In this document: positions 53,198 through 61,713 of the stretch, one piece after another | How the letters are laid out: every line of letters begins with the position of its first letter | Position numbering within the stretch: the stretch's first letter is position 1 | Assembly: GCA_012728235.1 (NCBI GenBank) | Contig: JAAYFL010000038.1 | Location: forward strand, 44,864-108,863 | DNA from: Synergistaceae bacterium | GTDB taxonomy: Bacteria > Synergistota > Synergistia > Synergistales > Synergistaceae | Length of the DNA: 64,000 nucleotides | Direction of reading: 5' to 3' | Position numbers and translations under genes: made by a program | Notes under the pieces: generated by a model | Database searches by the model: none | Told to the model about the DNA's origin: nothing | What the model saw: only the letters and a program-made list of their open reading frames with translations

Positions 53198-54532
53198 ATG
53201 TATTTGCCAACAGTATTAATAATATTGATATCCTTAGCCGTCATTTTTTTTATATGCGCAATTATCTTACTATACAAAAACAGCAGAGGCATAGATAAGA
53301 TTGCAAGTGAAACTCTTTTTAAACTAGAATTGTTTCAAGAAAAATTAGATGATACGGAGAAAGATATAACTCTAAATTTATCCACCATAAGAAAAGAGCA
53401 GGCCGATAGTGCACGTTCCGGTAGAGAAGAGCAATCAAAAAGCATTTCATCTTTTGGAGATGCACAAGCAAAGAGAATAAAGGAGATAGGAGATTCTCAA
53501 AGAGAGAGCTTGAAGTCCTTCTCAGAGCAGCTGATAAGCATAAGCAAACTTAATGAAGAAAAACTTGAAACAATGAGAGGTACGGTAGAAAAAAAACTTG
53601 CTGAGCTTCAAGAAAACAACGAAAAGAAATTGGAAGCAATGAGAAAAACAGTGGATGAACAGCTGCACAGCACTTTAGAAAAACGACTAGGCGAAGCCTT
53701 TAAGACTGTCTCAGAAAGATTGGAACAAGTTCATAAAGGGCTTGGGGAAATGAAAGTTCTGACAGACGGTGTTGGAGACCTCAAAAAAGTTCTCACAAAC
53801 GTAAAAGTCCGCGGCACCTGGGGCGAAATGCAGTTGAACTCACTATTGGAGCAAATATTAACTGAAGATCAATATCGTAAAAATGTCGCAACTAAACCAA
53901 AAAGCAATGAAAGAGTTGAATTTGCAATAGCCTTGCCGGGAAGCGACGAGGGAAAAGAGCCGGTCTGGCTTCCTATAGACTCTAAATTTCCATTAGAGGA
54001 TTATCAGCGCTTAATAGCGGCATCAGAGTCCGGAGATTTAGACGGCATAGACGCTTCACAGAAAGCATTAAAAAAACAAGTAATAGAAGAAGCAAAAAAG
54101 ATAAGGGACAAATACATAGAACCGCCTTATACAACAGACTTTGCCATTCTATATTTGCCCATAGAGGGTCTTTATGCAGAAGTTTTGCGCATTGAGGGAT
54201 TAAGTGACACTCTTACTCGCGAGTGCAGAGTTGTTCCTGCAGGCCCGACTACAATAACAGCATTGCTGAATAGCTTGCAGATGGGATTCAGAACTTTGGC
54301 GATTGAGAAGCGTTCTAGCGAAGTTTGGATGCTTTTAGGCAAAGTAAAAACAGAGTTTGGGAAATTTGGAGCAGTGCTTGCAAAGACAAAAGAAAAAATT
54401 GAATCAGCAGGGAAAGAGCTTGAAGCAGCGGAAAGAAGAACGAGAGTCATTAAGAAAAGCCTGAACAAAGTTCAAGAACTGCCAGAAAAGAAGGGCGAAA
54501 TAGATTTTTTAGAGGATGAATTAGAAGACTAA
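53198..54532 (+). CDS. rmuC: DNA recombination protein RmuC
   Basis: RmuC limits recombination at inverted repeats and is a predicted nuclease. It is 444 residues. A hydrophobic N-terminal anchor (LPTVLIILISLAVIFFICAI) is followed by a long coiled coil to about residue 190 (EEKLETMRGTVEKKLAELQE). The core domain begins VRGTWGEMQLNSLLEQIL near residue 202, then LPIDSKFPLEDYQRL, YTTDFAILYLPIEGLYAEVL and VPAGPTTITALLNSLQMGF. The ATG at 53198 was chosen because GGAGG (53185-53189) runs into the alternative GTG at 53189. It stands alone, with A+T-rich gaps on both sides. Confidence 0.93.
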   Translation: MYLPTVLIILISLAVIFFICAIILLYKNSRGIDKIASETLFKLELFQEKLDDTEKDITLNLSTIRKEQADSARSGREEQSKSISSFGDAQAKRIKEIGDSQRESLKSFSEQLISISKLNEEKLETMRGTVEKKLAELQENNEKKLEAMRKTVDEQLHSTLEKRLGEAFKTVSERLEQVHKGLGEMKVLTDGVGDLKKVLTNVKVRGTWGEMQLNSLLEQILTEDQYRKNVATKPKSNERVEFAIALPGSDEGKEPVWLPIDSKFPLEDYQRLIAASESGDLDGIDASQKALKKQVIEEAKKIRDKYIEPPYTTDFAILYLPIEGLYAEVLRIEGLSDTLTRECRVVPAGPTTITALLNSLQMGFRTLAIEKRSSEVWMLLGKVKTEFGKFGAVLAKTKEKIESAGKELEAAERRTRVIKKSLNKVQELPEKKGEIDFLEDELED

Positions 54533-54675
54533 GCTGATAAATGTAACATGCTCGTTGCAGCTATCCTCACATCTAGATAATTCAAACTTTATTCTTTATT
54601 AAAACTTCAACATATACATGATTAACACTAAAAAATACTAAAAACGAAAAAGAATTTAATTCGGGAGGACTTACA

Positions 54676-55497
54676 ATGTCGTTATTTACAGTAAATGAAG
54701 AGCTATGCATAAAATGTTCTTTATGCGTGCAAGTTTGTCCCAGCTGGCTCATAAGCTTTGATGAAAAAGGATTCCCTGAGATTCTGCCGCCAAATGAAGC
54801 AAGATGCATCGAATGCGGTCACTGTGTTCTTTACTGTCCTACCGAGGCGAACACACTCTCTTTTATAAATCAAAACAAACTGTTAAAAGCTAGAGAATTA
54901 TCTTTGCCGGCCAAACAAGAGGCCATAAATTTCATTAAATCACGTCGAAGTATCAGGCGTTTTAAAAAGGAGATAATTTCAAAAGAGCTTTTTGCCGAAA
55001 TTTTTGAAGTTGTCAATCAAGCTCCTACTGCTTCCAATAAACAGCCGGTACGTTGGATAATTTCTGATGATCCCCAAAAAACAGAAGAAGTCGCGAAGAT
55101 GGTTCTTGCCTGGATGTGTACTTTTCTTGAAAATCAGCCGCAGAGCCCATTAACCTTCATCGCAAAGAATATGAAGGCCAAGGCAGATGAAGGGATAGAT
55201 GGTATTTTACGAGGAGCTCCTCACATAGCGATAGCTGTGGTCAAGTCCGATTATAAATGGCCTGAAGACGGCACCATAGCTCTTACATATCTTGAACTAG
55301 CAACGCATGCATTTGGTGTTGGTGCTTGTTGGGGTGGGTTTCTTACGACCGCAATAAGAAATAATCCAAACCTTAGAAAGTTTTTAGGCATAAGCGACGA
55401 TGAGCACATTTGCGGAGCGCAACTGCTAGGGTTTCCCAAAAATCTACCCACGCGACAGTTTGCTCCCCGCAAAGAAATGAATATAAATTGGCTTTAA
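54676..55497 (+). CDS. Ferredoxin-nitroreductase fusion protein
   Basis: A 273-residue flavoprotein with an N-terminal 2[4Fe-4S] ferredoxin domain (CIKCSLCVQVCPS near residue 11 and CIECGHCVLYCPT near residue 40) followed by an FMN nitroreductase domain (INFIKSRRSIRRFKKEII near residue 85, APTASNKQPVRWII, and FGVGACWGGF near residue 215). Such fusions occur in anaerobes and probably take electrons from ferredoxin; the substrate is unknown. The ATG follows GGGAGGAC. The thioesterase gene is 22 bases downstream, so the two are likely cotranscribed. Confidence 0.92.
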   Translation: MSLFTVNEELCIKCSLCVQVCPSWLISFDEKGFPEILPPNEARCIECGHCVLYCPTEANTLSFINQNKLLKARELSLPAKQEAINFIKSRRSIRRFKKEIISKELFAEIFEVVNQAPTASNKQPVRWIISDDPQKTEEVAKMVLAWMCTFLENQPQSPLTFIAKNMKAKADEGIDGILRGAPHIAIAVVKSDYKWPEDGTIALTYLELATHAFGVGACWGGFLTTAIRNNPNLRKFLGISDDEHICGAQLLGFPKNLPTRQFAPRKEMNINWL

Positions 55498-55519
55498 ATT
55501 TTTATTCGGAGGAACTTAT

Positions 55520-55948
55520 ATGAAGAAAGAATATAAATTAACCAAAACAATAAGAGTGCGTTACGCTGAAACGGACAGGATGGGAATAGTTTATAACGCC
55601 AACTATTTCTGTTGGTTTGAAATAGCACGTACAGAACTTTGTCGACTTTGGGGCACACCCTACACTAAATGGGAAGAGGATGGGTTATTTCTTCCTGTAG
55701 TGGAATCTCACTGTAGATACAAACATCCCGCTCTTTATGACGATGAGGTACAGCTTTGGTGCCGCGTGTCAGAAATAAAGCCTCACACAGTTACATTCGA
55801 ATATAGAATATTGCGTGCTTCAGACTACAAACTCATCGCGGAAGGATGGACCAAACATGGGTGTACAAATAAAGAGGGACGTCTGTACAAAAAACTACAT
55901 CCATTTTATATTTGGATTAGCTCACACAATTCAGAGGTACAAGAGTAG
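55520..55948 (+). CDS. YbgC/4HBT-family acyl-CoA thioesterase
   Basis: A hot-dog-fold thioesterase, 142 residues. The family signature is VRYAETDRMGIVYNANYFCW near residues 12-31 with the catalytic Asp and the NYF motif, then FEIARTELCRLWG. ESHCRYKHPALYDDEVQLWC and TFEYRILRASDYKLIAEGWT follow. It shares the E. coli YbgC layout, though no tol-pal genes are present. The ATG follows CGGAGGAAC. Its stop nearly abuts the prepilin-like gene, whose reading frame overlaps the end of this one if an upstream start is used. Confidence 0.9.
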   Translation: MKKEYKLTKTIRVRYAETDRMGIVYNANYFCWFEIARTELCRLWGTPYTKWEEDGLFLPVVESHCRYKHPALYDDEVQLWCRVSEIKPHTVTFEYRILRASDYKLIAEGWTKHGCTNKEGRLYKKLHPFYIWISSHNSEVQE

Positions 55949-55952
55949 TTAT

Positions 55953-56420
55953 ATAAAGAGAAAAAAGAGCTTTTTCGGTTTTTCTTTAGTAGAGATGATA
56001 GCTGTTTTAACAATAATTTTATCTCTTTTTGCTATGGTTAGCCTAACTTTTAACCAAAGTCATGATGAAAGTAAAATTGTAAAACAAGAATCAGCGGAGC
56101 TGGCCACATGGCTTTCAGAGAGAATGACAGAGGCTAAATTAGAAGAAGTAAATTTTAAAATATATTTATCTGAGTGGTGTCCTTACAACTCTCAATTAAC
56201 ATTATTGTGGCAGACTGGGCCTAGTGCAACTAAGTCTGTCTCATATAAGACGGATAAAGCATATATAAGAAATGAAACTCAGGCCTATGAGTTCGTGTAT
56301 GACTCAAAATGGCAGACATTGTCTCCTGCTGTGACCTTCTCAATCAGATCTTTGTCTGACCCGTCAAAGTATAAAAGACAGGTTACGGTTTCTGGAACTG
56401 GTTATGTAAACGAAAAATAA
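55953..56420 (+). CDS. Prepilin-type N-terminal methylation protein, orphan, probable AUA start
   Basis: A type IV pilin/pseudopilin-like protein. The processing site is SFFG-FSLVEMIAVL: Gly at -1, Phe +1, Glu +5, followed by a hydrophobic helix (MIAVLTIILSLFAMVSL), then a small globular domain of about 110 residues with two cysteine-poor beta stretches. No ATG, GTG or TTG is close to the leader in this frame. The nearest is ATG 55857, inside the thioesterase gene, which would give a 41-residue leader. ATA at 55953 gives a 9-residue basic leader of normal length; AGAGGT and AAGAG lie upstream. No other pilus or type II secretion gene is in the window. A perfect terminator hairpin follows. Confidence 0.7.
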   Translation: MKRKKSFFGFSLVEMIAVLTIILSLFAMVSLTFNQSHDESKIVKQESAELATWLSERMTEAKLEEVNFKIYLSEWCPYNSQLTLLWQTGPSATKSVSYKTDKAYIRNETQAYEFVYDSKWQTLSPAVTFSIRSLSDPSKYKRQVTVSGTGYVNEK

Positions 56421-56430
56421 AATTTTATAT

Positions 56431-56474
56431 CAATGAAACAGGTCGACTTAGATTAAAGTCGACCTGTTTCATTG
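56431..56474. terminator. Perfect 19-bp inverted repeat between convergent prepilin and grdA genes
   Basis: 56431-56449 and 56456-56474 are perfect reverse complements around a 6-base loop (AGATTA). The stem includes GGTCGACTT/AAGTCGACC. It lies 10 bases after the plus-strand stop and 4 bases past the grdA stop, so it can serve as a bidirectional terminator although T-runs are short. Confidence 0.85.
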
Positions 56475-56478
56475 AGTT

Positions 56479-56955
56479 TTATAAAGATTCTTTTGAGTGT
56501 TGTTCTCTTATATTCTTAACAGCTGCTGCTAGTTCTTCCGGTTCGAGCACCATCTCCATCATTGAGATGTGATTTTCCCACTCTTCTGGGTTGCACTCAG
56601 TTCGAATAGCTTCATCAAAAATATGGTAAACGGGGAGTCCCAACGAGACTCCTGCAAGGGGGCCTGCAAACGTCGGATCGCCGATTGTAACTGTTTCAGC
56701 GTATATTTCTGCGCCTTCTGCGTCTGAAGAACCTAATATCACAACGCAGTTTTCGGCTCCGTATTTTTCAGCTGCATCTTTCACGCGCTGCTGATTTTGC
56801 AGATCCATTGCTCCTGCCGCGGTTCAAACAAAACATTCAGTTGCTGAAAACACTACTTCAGCTGCCGTGTCTTTTAGGCAGGCTTCCATCGAAGGTCCAG
56901 GAACGCCGTCCCGTTCTCCCAGAAGAAGAAGCTTTTTATTCGATAACTTTCCCAT
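56479..56955 (-). CDS. grdA: Glycine reductase selenoprotein A, GrdA (UGA = Sec at codon 44)
   Basis: GrdA is the small selenoprotein that receives the carboxymethyl group from component B and passes it to component C. The full frame runs from ATG 56955 to the stop at 56479, 158 residues, with TGA at 56826-56824. The reading is [17 protein letters not shown], then [19 protein letters not shown], the conserved GrdA Sec context; Cys41 precedes Sec44. The C-terminal part ([39 protein letters not shown]) continues the family. Ribosome binding site GGAGGTGAG. A conventional call would start at 56808 and lose the active site. It lies downstream of trxA and about 41 kb from the other grd genes. Confidence 0.96.
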
Positions 56956-57005
56956 TCTTCTCACCTCCTATATTTATTTTTATGTTTTAATTATATCTAT
57001 GAAAC

Positions 57006-57329
57006 TTATGCAATAAGGTTTTGGATTTCTGTTTTTATTGCTTCAGCAGTGCAATCTTGGTTCATTAGGCGTTTTACTTCAACTCCATCTTTGAAAAAGA
57101 GGAAAGTAGGGAGGCCCATTACGCGAAACGACATAGCCACTCTTTTATTGGTGGAGCAATCGACTGCGGTAAACTTTACCTTATCTCCGAATTCTTTTTC
57201 CATTTCTTCATAAAGAGGTTTTAGCGCCATACAGGGACCGCACTGAGGACCCCAGAAATCAATAACAACCGGAAGATTTTTTTCCTCGCGTACTTCAGCA
57301 TCGCAATTTTCTTTTGTCAAATCAATCAT
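57006..57329 (-). CDS. trxA: Thioredoxin, probable glycine reductase electron donor
   Basis: A 107-residue thioredoxin. The active site is FWGPQCGPC with Cys30 and Cys33; the usual Trp before the first Cys is Gln29. The rest is standard: VKFTAVDCSTNKRVAMSFRV, then the cis-Pro in MGLPTFLFFKDGVEV. The ATG at 57329 was chosen because GGAGG directly abuts the in-frame TTG at 57338. grdA follows 50 bases downstream on the same strand, and thioredoxin is the known reductant for GrdA, so the pair forms a functional unit. No thioredoxin reductase gene is adjacent. Confidence 0.93.
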   Translation of the reverse strand: MIDLTKENCDAEVREEKNLPVVIDFWGPQCGPCMALKPLYEEMEKEFGDKVKFTAVDCSTNKRVAMSFRVMGLPTFLFFKDGVEVKRLMNQDCTAEAIKTEIQNLIA

Positions 57330-57338
57330 TTCTATCAA

Positions 57339-57557
57339 CCTCCAAAATATTTTACTTATGTTTTATGCGGTATTATCATATCATGAGAAATTCTTGTTTT
57401 AAAGCATAAGATAACTGCGTTTTATACGGATTTAATTCGTTCGTAATGACATTGCGGAAATCTCTCTCTCTTGTCCAAGATGTGGCTGGAGTATATAATG
57501 CTATGTTGTACAGAATATTACGACTTAAGGTTTTATTGAAAAGCGGAGGAGATATTA
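57339..57557. promoter_or_regulatory. Divergent intergenic region between trxA and leuS
   Basis: About 220 A+T-rich bases that must hold both promoters. I looked for a T-box leader before leuS and found neither the conserved T-box sequence nor a terminator hairpin. A ribosome binding site AGCGGAGGAG lies before leuS. Confidence 0.5.
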
Positions 57558-60056
57558 ATGCCATATAAATTTGAAGAGATAGAGCCAAAATGGCAGAAAA
57601 AATGGTCTGATTCAAAAATTTTCGAGGTAGAAAAAGATAGTAGCAAAGAAAAATATTACTGTTTGGAAATGTTCCCTTATCCAAGTGGAGTTCTTCATAT
57701 GGGACACATGCGCAATTACTCTATAGGAGACTTGCTTGCACGTTTCAAAAGAATGCAAGGCTATAACGTTCTTTATCCCATGGGATTTGATTCCTTTGGA
57801 ATGCCTGCAGAAAATGCTGCTATCAAGAATAAAACGGCACCCTCCGAGTGGACTTGGAAAAACATAGAACATATGACTAATCAGTTAAAACGGGCTGGAT
57901 TTAGCTATGACTGGCGCCGTCGCATTGAAACGTGTAACGTAAACTACTATAAGTGGAATCAGTGGCTTTTTCTTCAATTTTATAAAGCAGGACTCGTATA
58001 TAGAAAACATGCCCCAGTCAACTGGTGCGAAGAGTGCAAAACAGTACTCGCAAACGAACAGGTTGTTGGCGATGGCGTTTGCTGGCGCTGTTCGTCAGTT
58101 GTTACAAAAAGAAATCTTGACCAGTGGTTCATTCGCATAACAGACTACGCTCAGGAATTAGTAGACTGTTTGGACGATTTGAAAGATTGGCCGGAAAGAG
58201 TTGTCACGATACAGCGCAATTGGATCGGCCGCTCCGAGGGAGTCCACTTTAGTATGGACGTGGCAGAGACAGATTTGAAAATAGAAGCTTTTACAACGCG
58301 TATTGACACAGTTTATGGAATAAGTTTTGTTGCAATAGCAGCAGAACATCCTTTTGTCGAAGAGTTTGCAAAAAAACTTGGAGGGGAAAAAGGAGAAGAA
58401 ATACGTGCCTTTGCAAATAAAATAACTTCTCGCAGCACAATAGAAAGAACTGCTGTTGGCACAGATAAAGAGGGCCTAAACACTGGATTTTTCGCTATAA
58501 ACCCTGTGAATGGCAATAAGGTGCCCATTTGGATAGCAGACTACATCTTGATGGATTATGGAACAGGTGCCATCATGGGCGTTCCTGCTCATGACCAGCG
58601 AGATTTTGAATTTGCAAGAAAGTATGGAATGCAAGTTATTCCTGTTGTACGCCCCATAGATGCACCTCCTTTGGATGGAGAAAAAATGACAGAATCAACG
58701 GAAGCCGACGGAGTAGTTTGTAATTCAGGACAGTTCGACGGACTAGACACGTCAGTTGCGATAGAAAAAATGGGATTATGGTTTGAAGAGAATAAGCTAG
58801 GGAAAGTTGAAGTCCAGTTTCGCCTTCGTGATTGGCTAATCTCCAGACAGCGTTACTGGGGAACGCCCATACCAATGGTTTACTGTGATAAATGCGGAGT
58901 CGTACCGGTGCCGGAAGATCAGCTGCCTGTAGAGTTGCCGTTAGATATAGAGATGCCTCCCAATGGGGGTAATCCATTAGAACAAAGAGAAGATTGGATA
59001 AACACTACCTGTCCATCTTGCGGAGGTGCAGCTCGTCGCGAAACAGATACAATGGATACCTTTTTCTGTTCCTCTTGGTATTTTGAACGCTATACTTCTC
59101 CTTGGAGCACGGATGTACCGTTCGAGAAAGAAGACGCTTCCTACTGGATGACCGTGGATCAGTATATAGGCGGTGTTGAGCACGCGTGCTTGCACCTTAT
59201 TTACGCAAGATTTTTCACAAAGGTCTGTTCCGATTTAGGTTTCCTCCCTAAAGACATGAGAGAGCCTTTTAATCGCCTCCTGACTCAAGGAATGGTGATA
59301 AAAGACGGGACAAAAATGTCGAAATCCATAGGCAACGTTGTTGACCCGGATGAAATAATTAACAAATATGGTGCGGATACGGCCAGATTGTTTATTCTTT
59401 TCGCATCACCACCTGAGAAAGATCTTGATTGGTCCGAGCAGGGAGTTGAGGGTGCCTATAGATTTTTGTGTAGAGTTTACAGGCTCGTTGAAAATAATCT
59501 TGAAACATTGAAGGCAGCTTCAAGAGATAAAATAAACATGGCTGATATAGACGGCTCTGAGTCTCGTGCAATAAAAAGAATTATTCACAGCACTCTTTCT
59601 AGAGTTACACAGGATGTCAGTCGTGAATATCAGTTTAATACTGCAGTTGCACGACTCATGGAACTGACAAACGCTCTTTCTGCATTTGAGCCTAAAAGCA
59701 ATCAAGATTCCGCTCTTATGAGAGAGGGCGTAGAAACCTTGTTATCCTGCCTATCTCCTTTTGCTCCACATATTACAGAAGAGTTGTGGCACCTCATAGG
59801 CAATGATACATTTTTATCAACAAGCAAGTGGCTGTCTGTAGATGAAAGTGCTCTGGTAGAAGATTTTGTAAACATCGTGCTACAAATAAATGGAAAAGTC
59901 CGAGAACAATATAAAGTTCTGCCAAATCTTTCAAAGGAAGAATTGGAAAAAGAAGTTATGTCGCGCGATGAGACAAAGAAACGCTTAGAAGGGTCGACTG
60001 TGGTAAAAGTAATCACTGTTCCCGGAAGGCTAGTAAATGTAGTGGTGAAAACTTAA
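57558..60056 (+). CDS. leuS: Leucyl-tRNA synthetase
   Basis: A class I synthetase, 832 residues, bacterial type. The HIGH motif is in [19 protein letters not shown] near residue 36. The editing (CP1) domain spans about 225-420 with [19 protein letters not shown] and the conserved [36 protein letters not shown] follows; a zinc-ribbon type insertion has CDKCG and CPSCG. The KMSKS motif is in [18 protein letters not shown] near residue 590. The C-terminal domain ends [14 protein letters not shown]. The ATG follows AGGAG. It overlaps holA by one base (TAATG), so the two are coupled. Confidence 0.98.
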   Translation: MPYKFEEIEPKWQKKWSDSKIFEVEKDSSKEKYYCLEMFPYPSGVLHMGHMRNYSIGDLLARFKRMQGYNVLYPMGFDSFGMPAENAAIKNKTAPSEWTWKNIEHMTNQLKRAGFSYDWRRRIETCNVNYYKWNQWLFLQFYKAGLVYRKHAPVNWCEECKTVLANEQVVGDGVCWRCSSVVTKRNLDQWFIRITDYAQELVDCLDDLKDWPERVVTIQRNWIGRSEGVHFSMDVAETDLKIEAFTTRIDTVYGISFVAIAAEHPFVEEFAKKLGGEKGEEIRAFANKITSRSTIERTAVGTDKEGLNTGFFAINPVNGNKVPIWIADYILMDYGTGAIMGVPAHDQRDFEFARKYGMQVIPVVRPIDAPPLDGEKMTESTEADGVVCNSGQFDGLDTSVAIEKMGLWFEENKLGKVEVQFRLRDWLISRQRYWGTPIPMVYCDKCGVVPVPEDQLPVELPLDIEMPPNGGNPLEQREDWINTTCPSCGGAARRETDTMDTFFCSSWYFERYTSPWSTDVPFEKEDASYWMTVDQYIGGVEHACLHLIYARFFTKVCSDLGFLPKDMREPFNRLLTQGMVIKDGTKMSKSIGNVVDPDEIINKYGADTARLFILFASPPEKDLDWSEQGVEGAYRFLCRVYRLVENNLETLKAASRDKINMADIDGSESRAIKRIIHSTLSRVTQDVSREYQFNTAVARLMELTNALSAFEPKSNQDSALMREGVETLLSCLSPFAPHITEELWHLIGNDTFLSTSKWLSVDESALVEDFVNIVLQINGKVREQYKVLPNLSKEELEKEVMSRDETKKRLEGSTVVKVITVPGRLVNVVVKT

Positions 60057-60973
60057 TGCCTGAACTTCGCCTACTGGTTGCCTCAGGAACAACTCAACGT
60101 AACCTCCTTCAAGAGACCGTCTCTGATTTTGAGAAAAAGGGATATGTTCTCAGATCTAGGCAAGAGGGTGGTGAATGGGCAACTGTATTATCAGATAATA
60201 TGTCGGTAGGTTTATTTGATGAAAACATATTAGTCGTGGTTGATTCTGCTGAACTTATGGGAGCCATGCCCGAAAAACTTTCCTCCTTGATAGAGGATAA
60301 TTCTTCTGTAGTTATCATTCTGGTGTATGATTCCCTTCCAACAAAACTCATTCCAAAAGAAATTCTAAAAAAAATTCCTGTCATAAAGGCGATGGAAATT
60401 CCTCGCTGGCCCAACGAACGACAGATATGGTTATCGAGGCTTGTGAAAGAGATGAATATAAGCATGACCAGAGATGCCATTTCACTGATTGTGGAGATGA
60501 TAGAGGACACTGAAGAAATAAAGAGGCAGCTACTTAGTCTTTCCATGCTCAAAAAACAGGGAGAAGTTACCTCCGAAGATGTAGAACTCCTCTGTTTTGA
60601 TGACGGAAACAGAAATCTTTTAAAACTATTAGATGGCATTTGCGAAGGAGATACTCTATCTTCTCTAAAAAGTTTGCACAGCATATCAAAAAAAGGAGAT
60701 CTCTTCCCTTTACTATCGGCACTTCACAATAGAATGCGCCTTGCTTGGTATGCAGCTTGTAACCCAGGGAAAGAAGATATGTTTGCAAATGTTTTAGAAG
60801 CTAGAAATTATGCGTGGCGAAAAGCAAGAGAGGCATCCAAAAGATATGGTAAAAAAAATATAACCGAGTTTGTAATGGGATTAATAAGATTGAATATGGA
60901 AGAAAAAAGTGGAATAGGTGCAGGTTGGAACTCTCTTGAAAGTTTAGTAATATCTCTTTTGGAAAATAAATAA
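60056..60973 (+). CDS. holA: DNA polymerase III delta subunit (HolA)
   Basis: The clamp-loader delta subunit, which opens the sliding clamp. It is 305 residues, a little short but within the family. The first domain has LLVASGTTQRNLLQETV and NILVVVDSAELMGAMPEKL; the Walker A lysine is degenerate, as usual for delta. The middle region holds VIKAMEIPRWPNERQIWLSR near residue 110 and ISLIVEMIEDTEEIKRQLLS; the C-terminal collar has DGNRNLLKLLDGICEGD and LFPLLSALHNRMRLAWYA. Its ATG is embedded in the leuS stop. A leuS-holA arrangement with rpsT nearby is common in bacteria. Confidence 0.85.
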   Translation: MPELRLLVASGTTQRNLLQETVSDFEKKGYVLRSRQEGGEWATVLSDNMSVGLFDENILVVVDSAELMGAMPEKLSSLIEDNSSVVIILVYDSLPTKLIPKEILKKIPVIKAMEIPRWPNERQIWLSRLVKEMNISMTRDAISLIVEMIEDTEEIKRQLLSLSMLKKQGEVTSEDVELLCFDDGNRNLLKLLDGICEGDTLSSLKSLHSISKKGDLFPLLSALHNRMRLAWYAACNPGKEDMFANVLEARNYAWRKAREASKRYGKKNITEFVMGLIRLNMEEKSGIGAGWNSLESLVISLLENK

Positions 60974-60997
60974 AAAATAAAAACAACAACAACAAAA

Positions 60998-61015
60998 GCG
61001 GAGCATTAGCTCCGC
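60998..61015. terminator. Hairpin terminator between holA and rpsT
   Basis: GCGGAGC-ATTA-GCTCCGC is a perfect 7-bp stem. On the plus strand it is followed by AATAATTTTG; on the minus strand by TTTTGTTGTTGTTG, so it probably serves both convergent genes. Confidence 0.8.
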
Positions 61016-61068
61016 AATAATTTTGTCAGAATAAATAGGTTGAGAAATCGTAAAGTAAATCCGCTTAA

Positions 61069-61335
61069 TTATAAAGAAAGACTTTTTACTTTTTCAGCCA
61101 TATTTGCCTTACGACGTGCTGCTGTATTTCGGTGGACGACGCCCTTTACTACCGCTTTATCCAGTACACCCTGAGCTTCGTTCAGCTTCTTAGTAGCAAG
61201 CTCGGTATCTTTCAATTCAACTGCTTCAAGAACTTTCTTTACTGCGTTTTTGCAGCGTGTTTTCCAAAAGCGATTGTAGATGCGGTTCTTCTCTGCAACC
61301 TGAACTCGTTTCTTTGCTGATTTCTTATTTGGCAA
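61069..61335 (-). CDS. rpsT: Ribosomal protein S20
   Basis: A 30S subunit protein, 88 residues, very basic and helical. The start is TTG at 61335: AAGGAGGTGACGGCA lies just upstream, and the protein then begins MPNKKSAKKRVQVAEKNR, the universal S20 N-terminus; an ATG-led extension to 61422 is spurious. The C-terminus has VVHRNTAARRKANMAEKV. Non-ATG starts are common for rpsT, including in E. coli, where they matter for autoregulation. It is a single gene on the minus strand, diverging from rpmH across a 237-base A+T-rich gap. Confidence 0.96.
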   Translation of the reverse strand: MPNKKSAKKRVQVAEKNRIYNRFWKTRCKNAVKKVLEAVELKDTELATKKLNEAQGVLDKAVVKGVVHRNTAARRKANMAEKVKSLSL

Positions 61336-61572
61336 TGCCGTCACCTCCTTCTTTAAATGCAGAAAGTATATTAGCACATATATGGGTAATTCCGCAAGTT
61401 CTCTTTGTGTTTTGTCTATCAATTAATATAAAATAAATAAGATTTTAGTAACACTTATTAAGAATTACCTTGCCCCATGGTGTACTCTGTGATATATTAC
61501 TTTAGTTAGCAAATTAGCAATAAATTTGGTAATATTCTAATAGAGGGAAATAAACCACAGGAGGTGTAATCT

Positions 61573-61707
61573 GTGAAAAGAACATTTCAACCGCATAATA
61601 CAAGCCGCAAACGTTCAATGGGCTTTTTGGTGCGCTCTGCCTCCCCAAGTGGACGTCGTATCTTAAGAAATCGCCGTCGCAAGGGAAGAGCAGGTCTCGC
61701 CGTCTAA
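61573..61707 (+). CDS. rpmH: Ribosomal protein L34
   Basis: A 50S subunit protein, 44 residues, with the standard sequence [19 protein letters not shown], then [19 protein letters not shown]. The start is GTG at 61573 with CAGGAGGTG at good spacing. It leads the conserved rpmH-rnpA-yidD-yidC-jag cluster usually found near the replication origin. Here the divergent gene upstream is rpsT, not dnaA, and I did not find a run of DnaA boxes (TTATCCACA) in the gap. Confidence 0.98.
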   Translation: MKRTFQPHNTSRKRSMGFLVRSASPSGRRILRNRRRKGRAGLAV

Positions 61708-61713
61708 ATAGTT

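Noticed and set aside
56479..56808. Stand-alone 109-residue minus-strand protein beginning MDLQNQQ
   Set aside because: The frame extends upstream through a UGA with the exact GrdA Sec context to an ATG with a good ribosome binding site, so this is only the C-terminal part of GrdA.
57339..57557. T-box riboswitch upstream of leuS
   Set aside because: The conserved T-box sequence and the terminator/antiterminator hairpins are not present in the short leader.
61336..61572. Replication origin between rpsT and rpmH
   Set aside because: rpmH is often near oriC, but no cluster of DnaA boxes was seen and dnaA is not adjacent.
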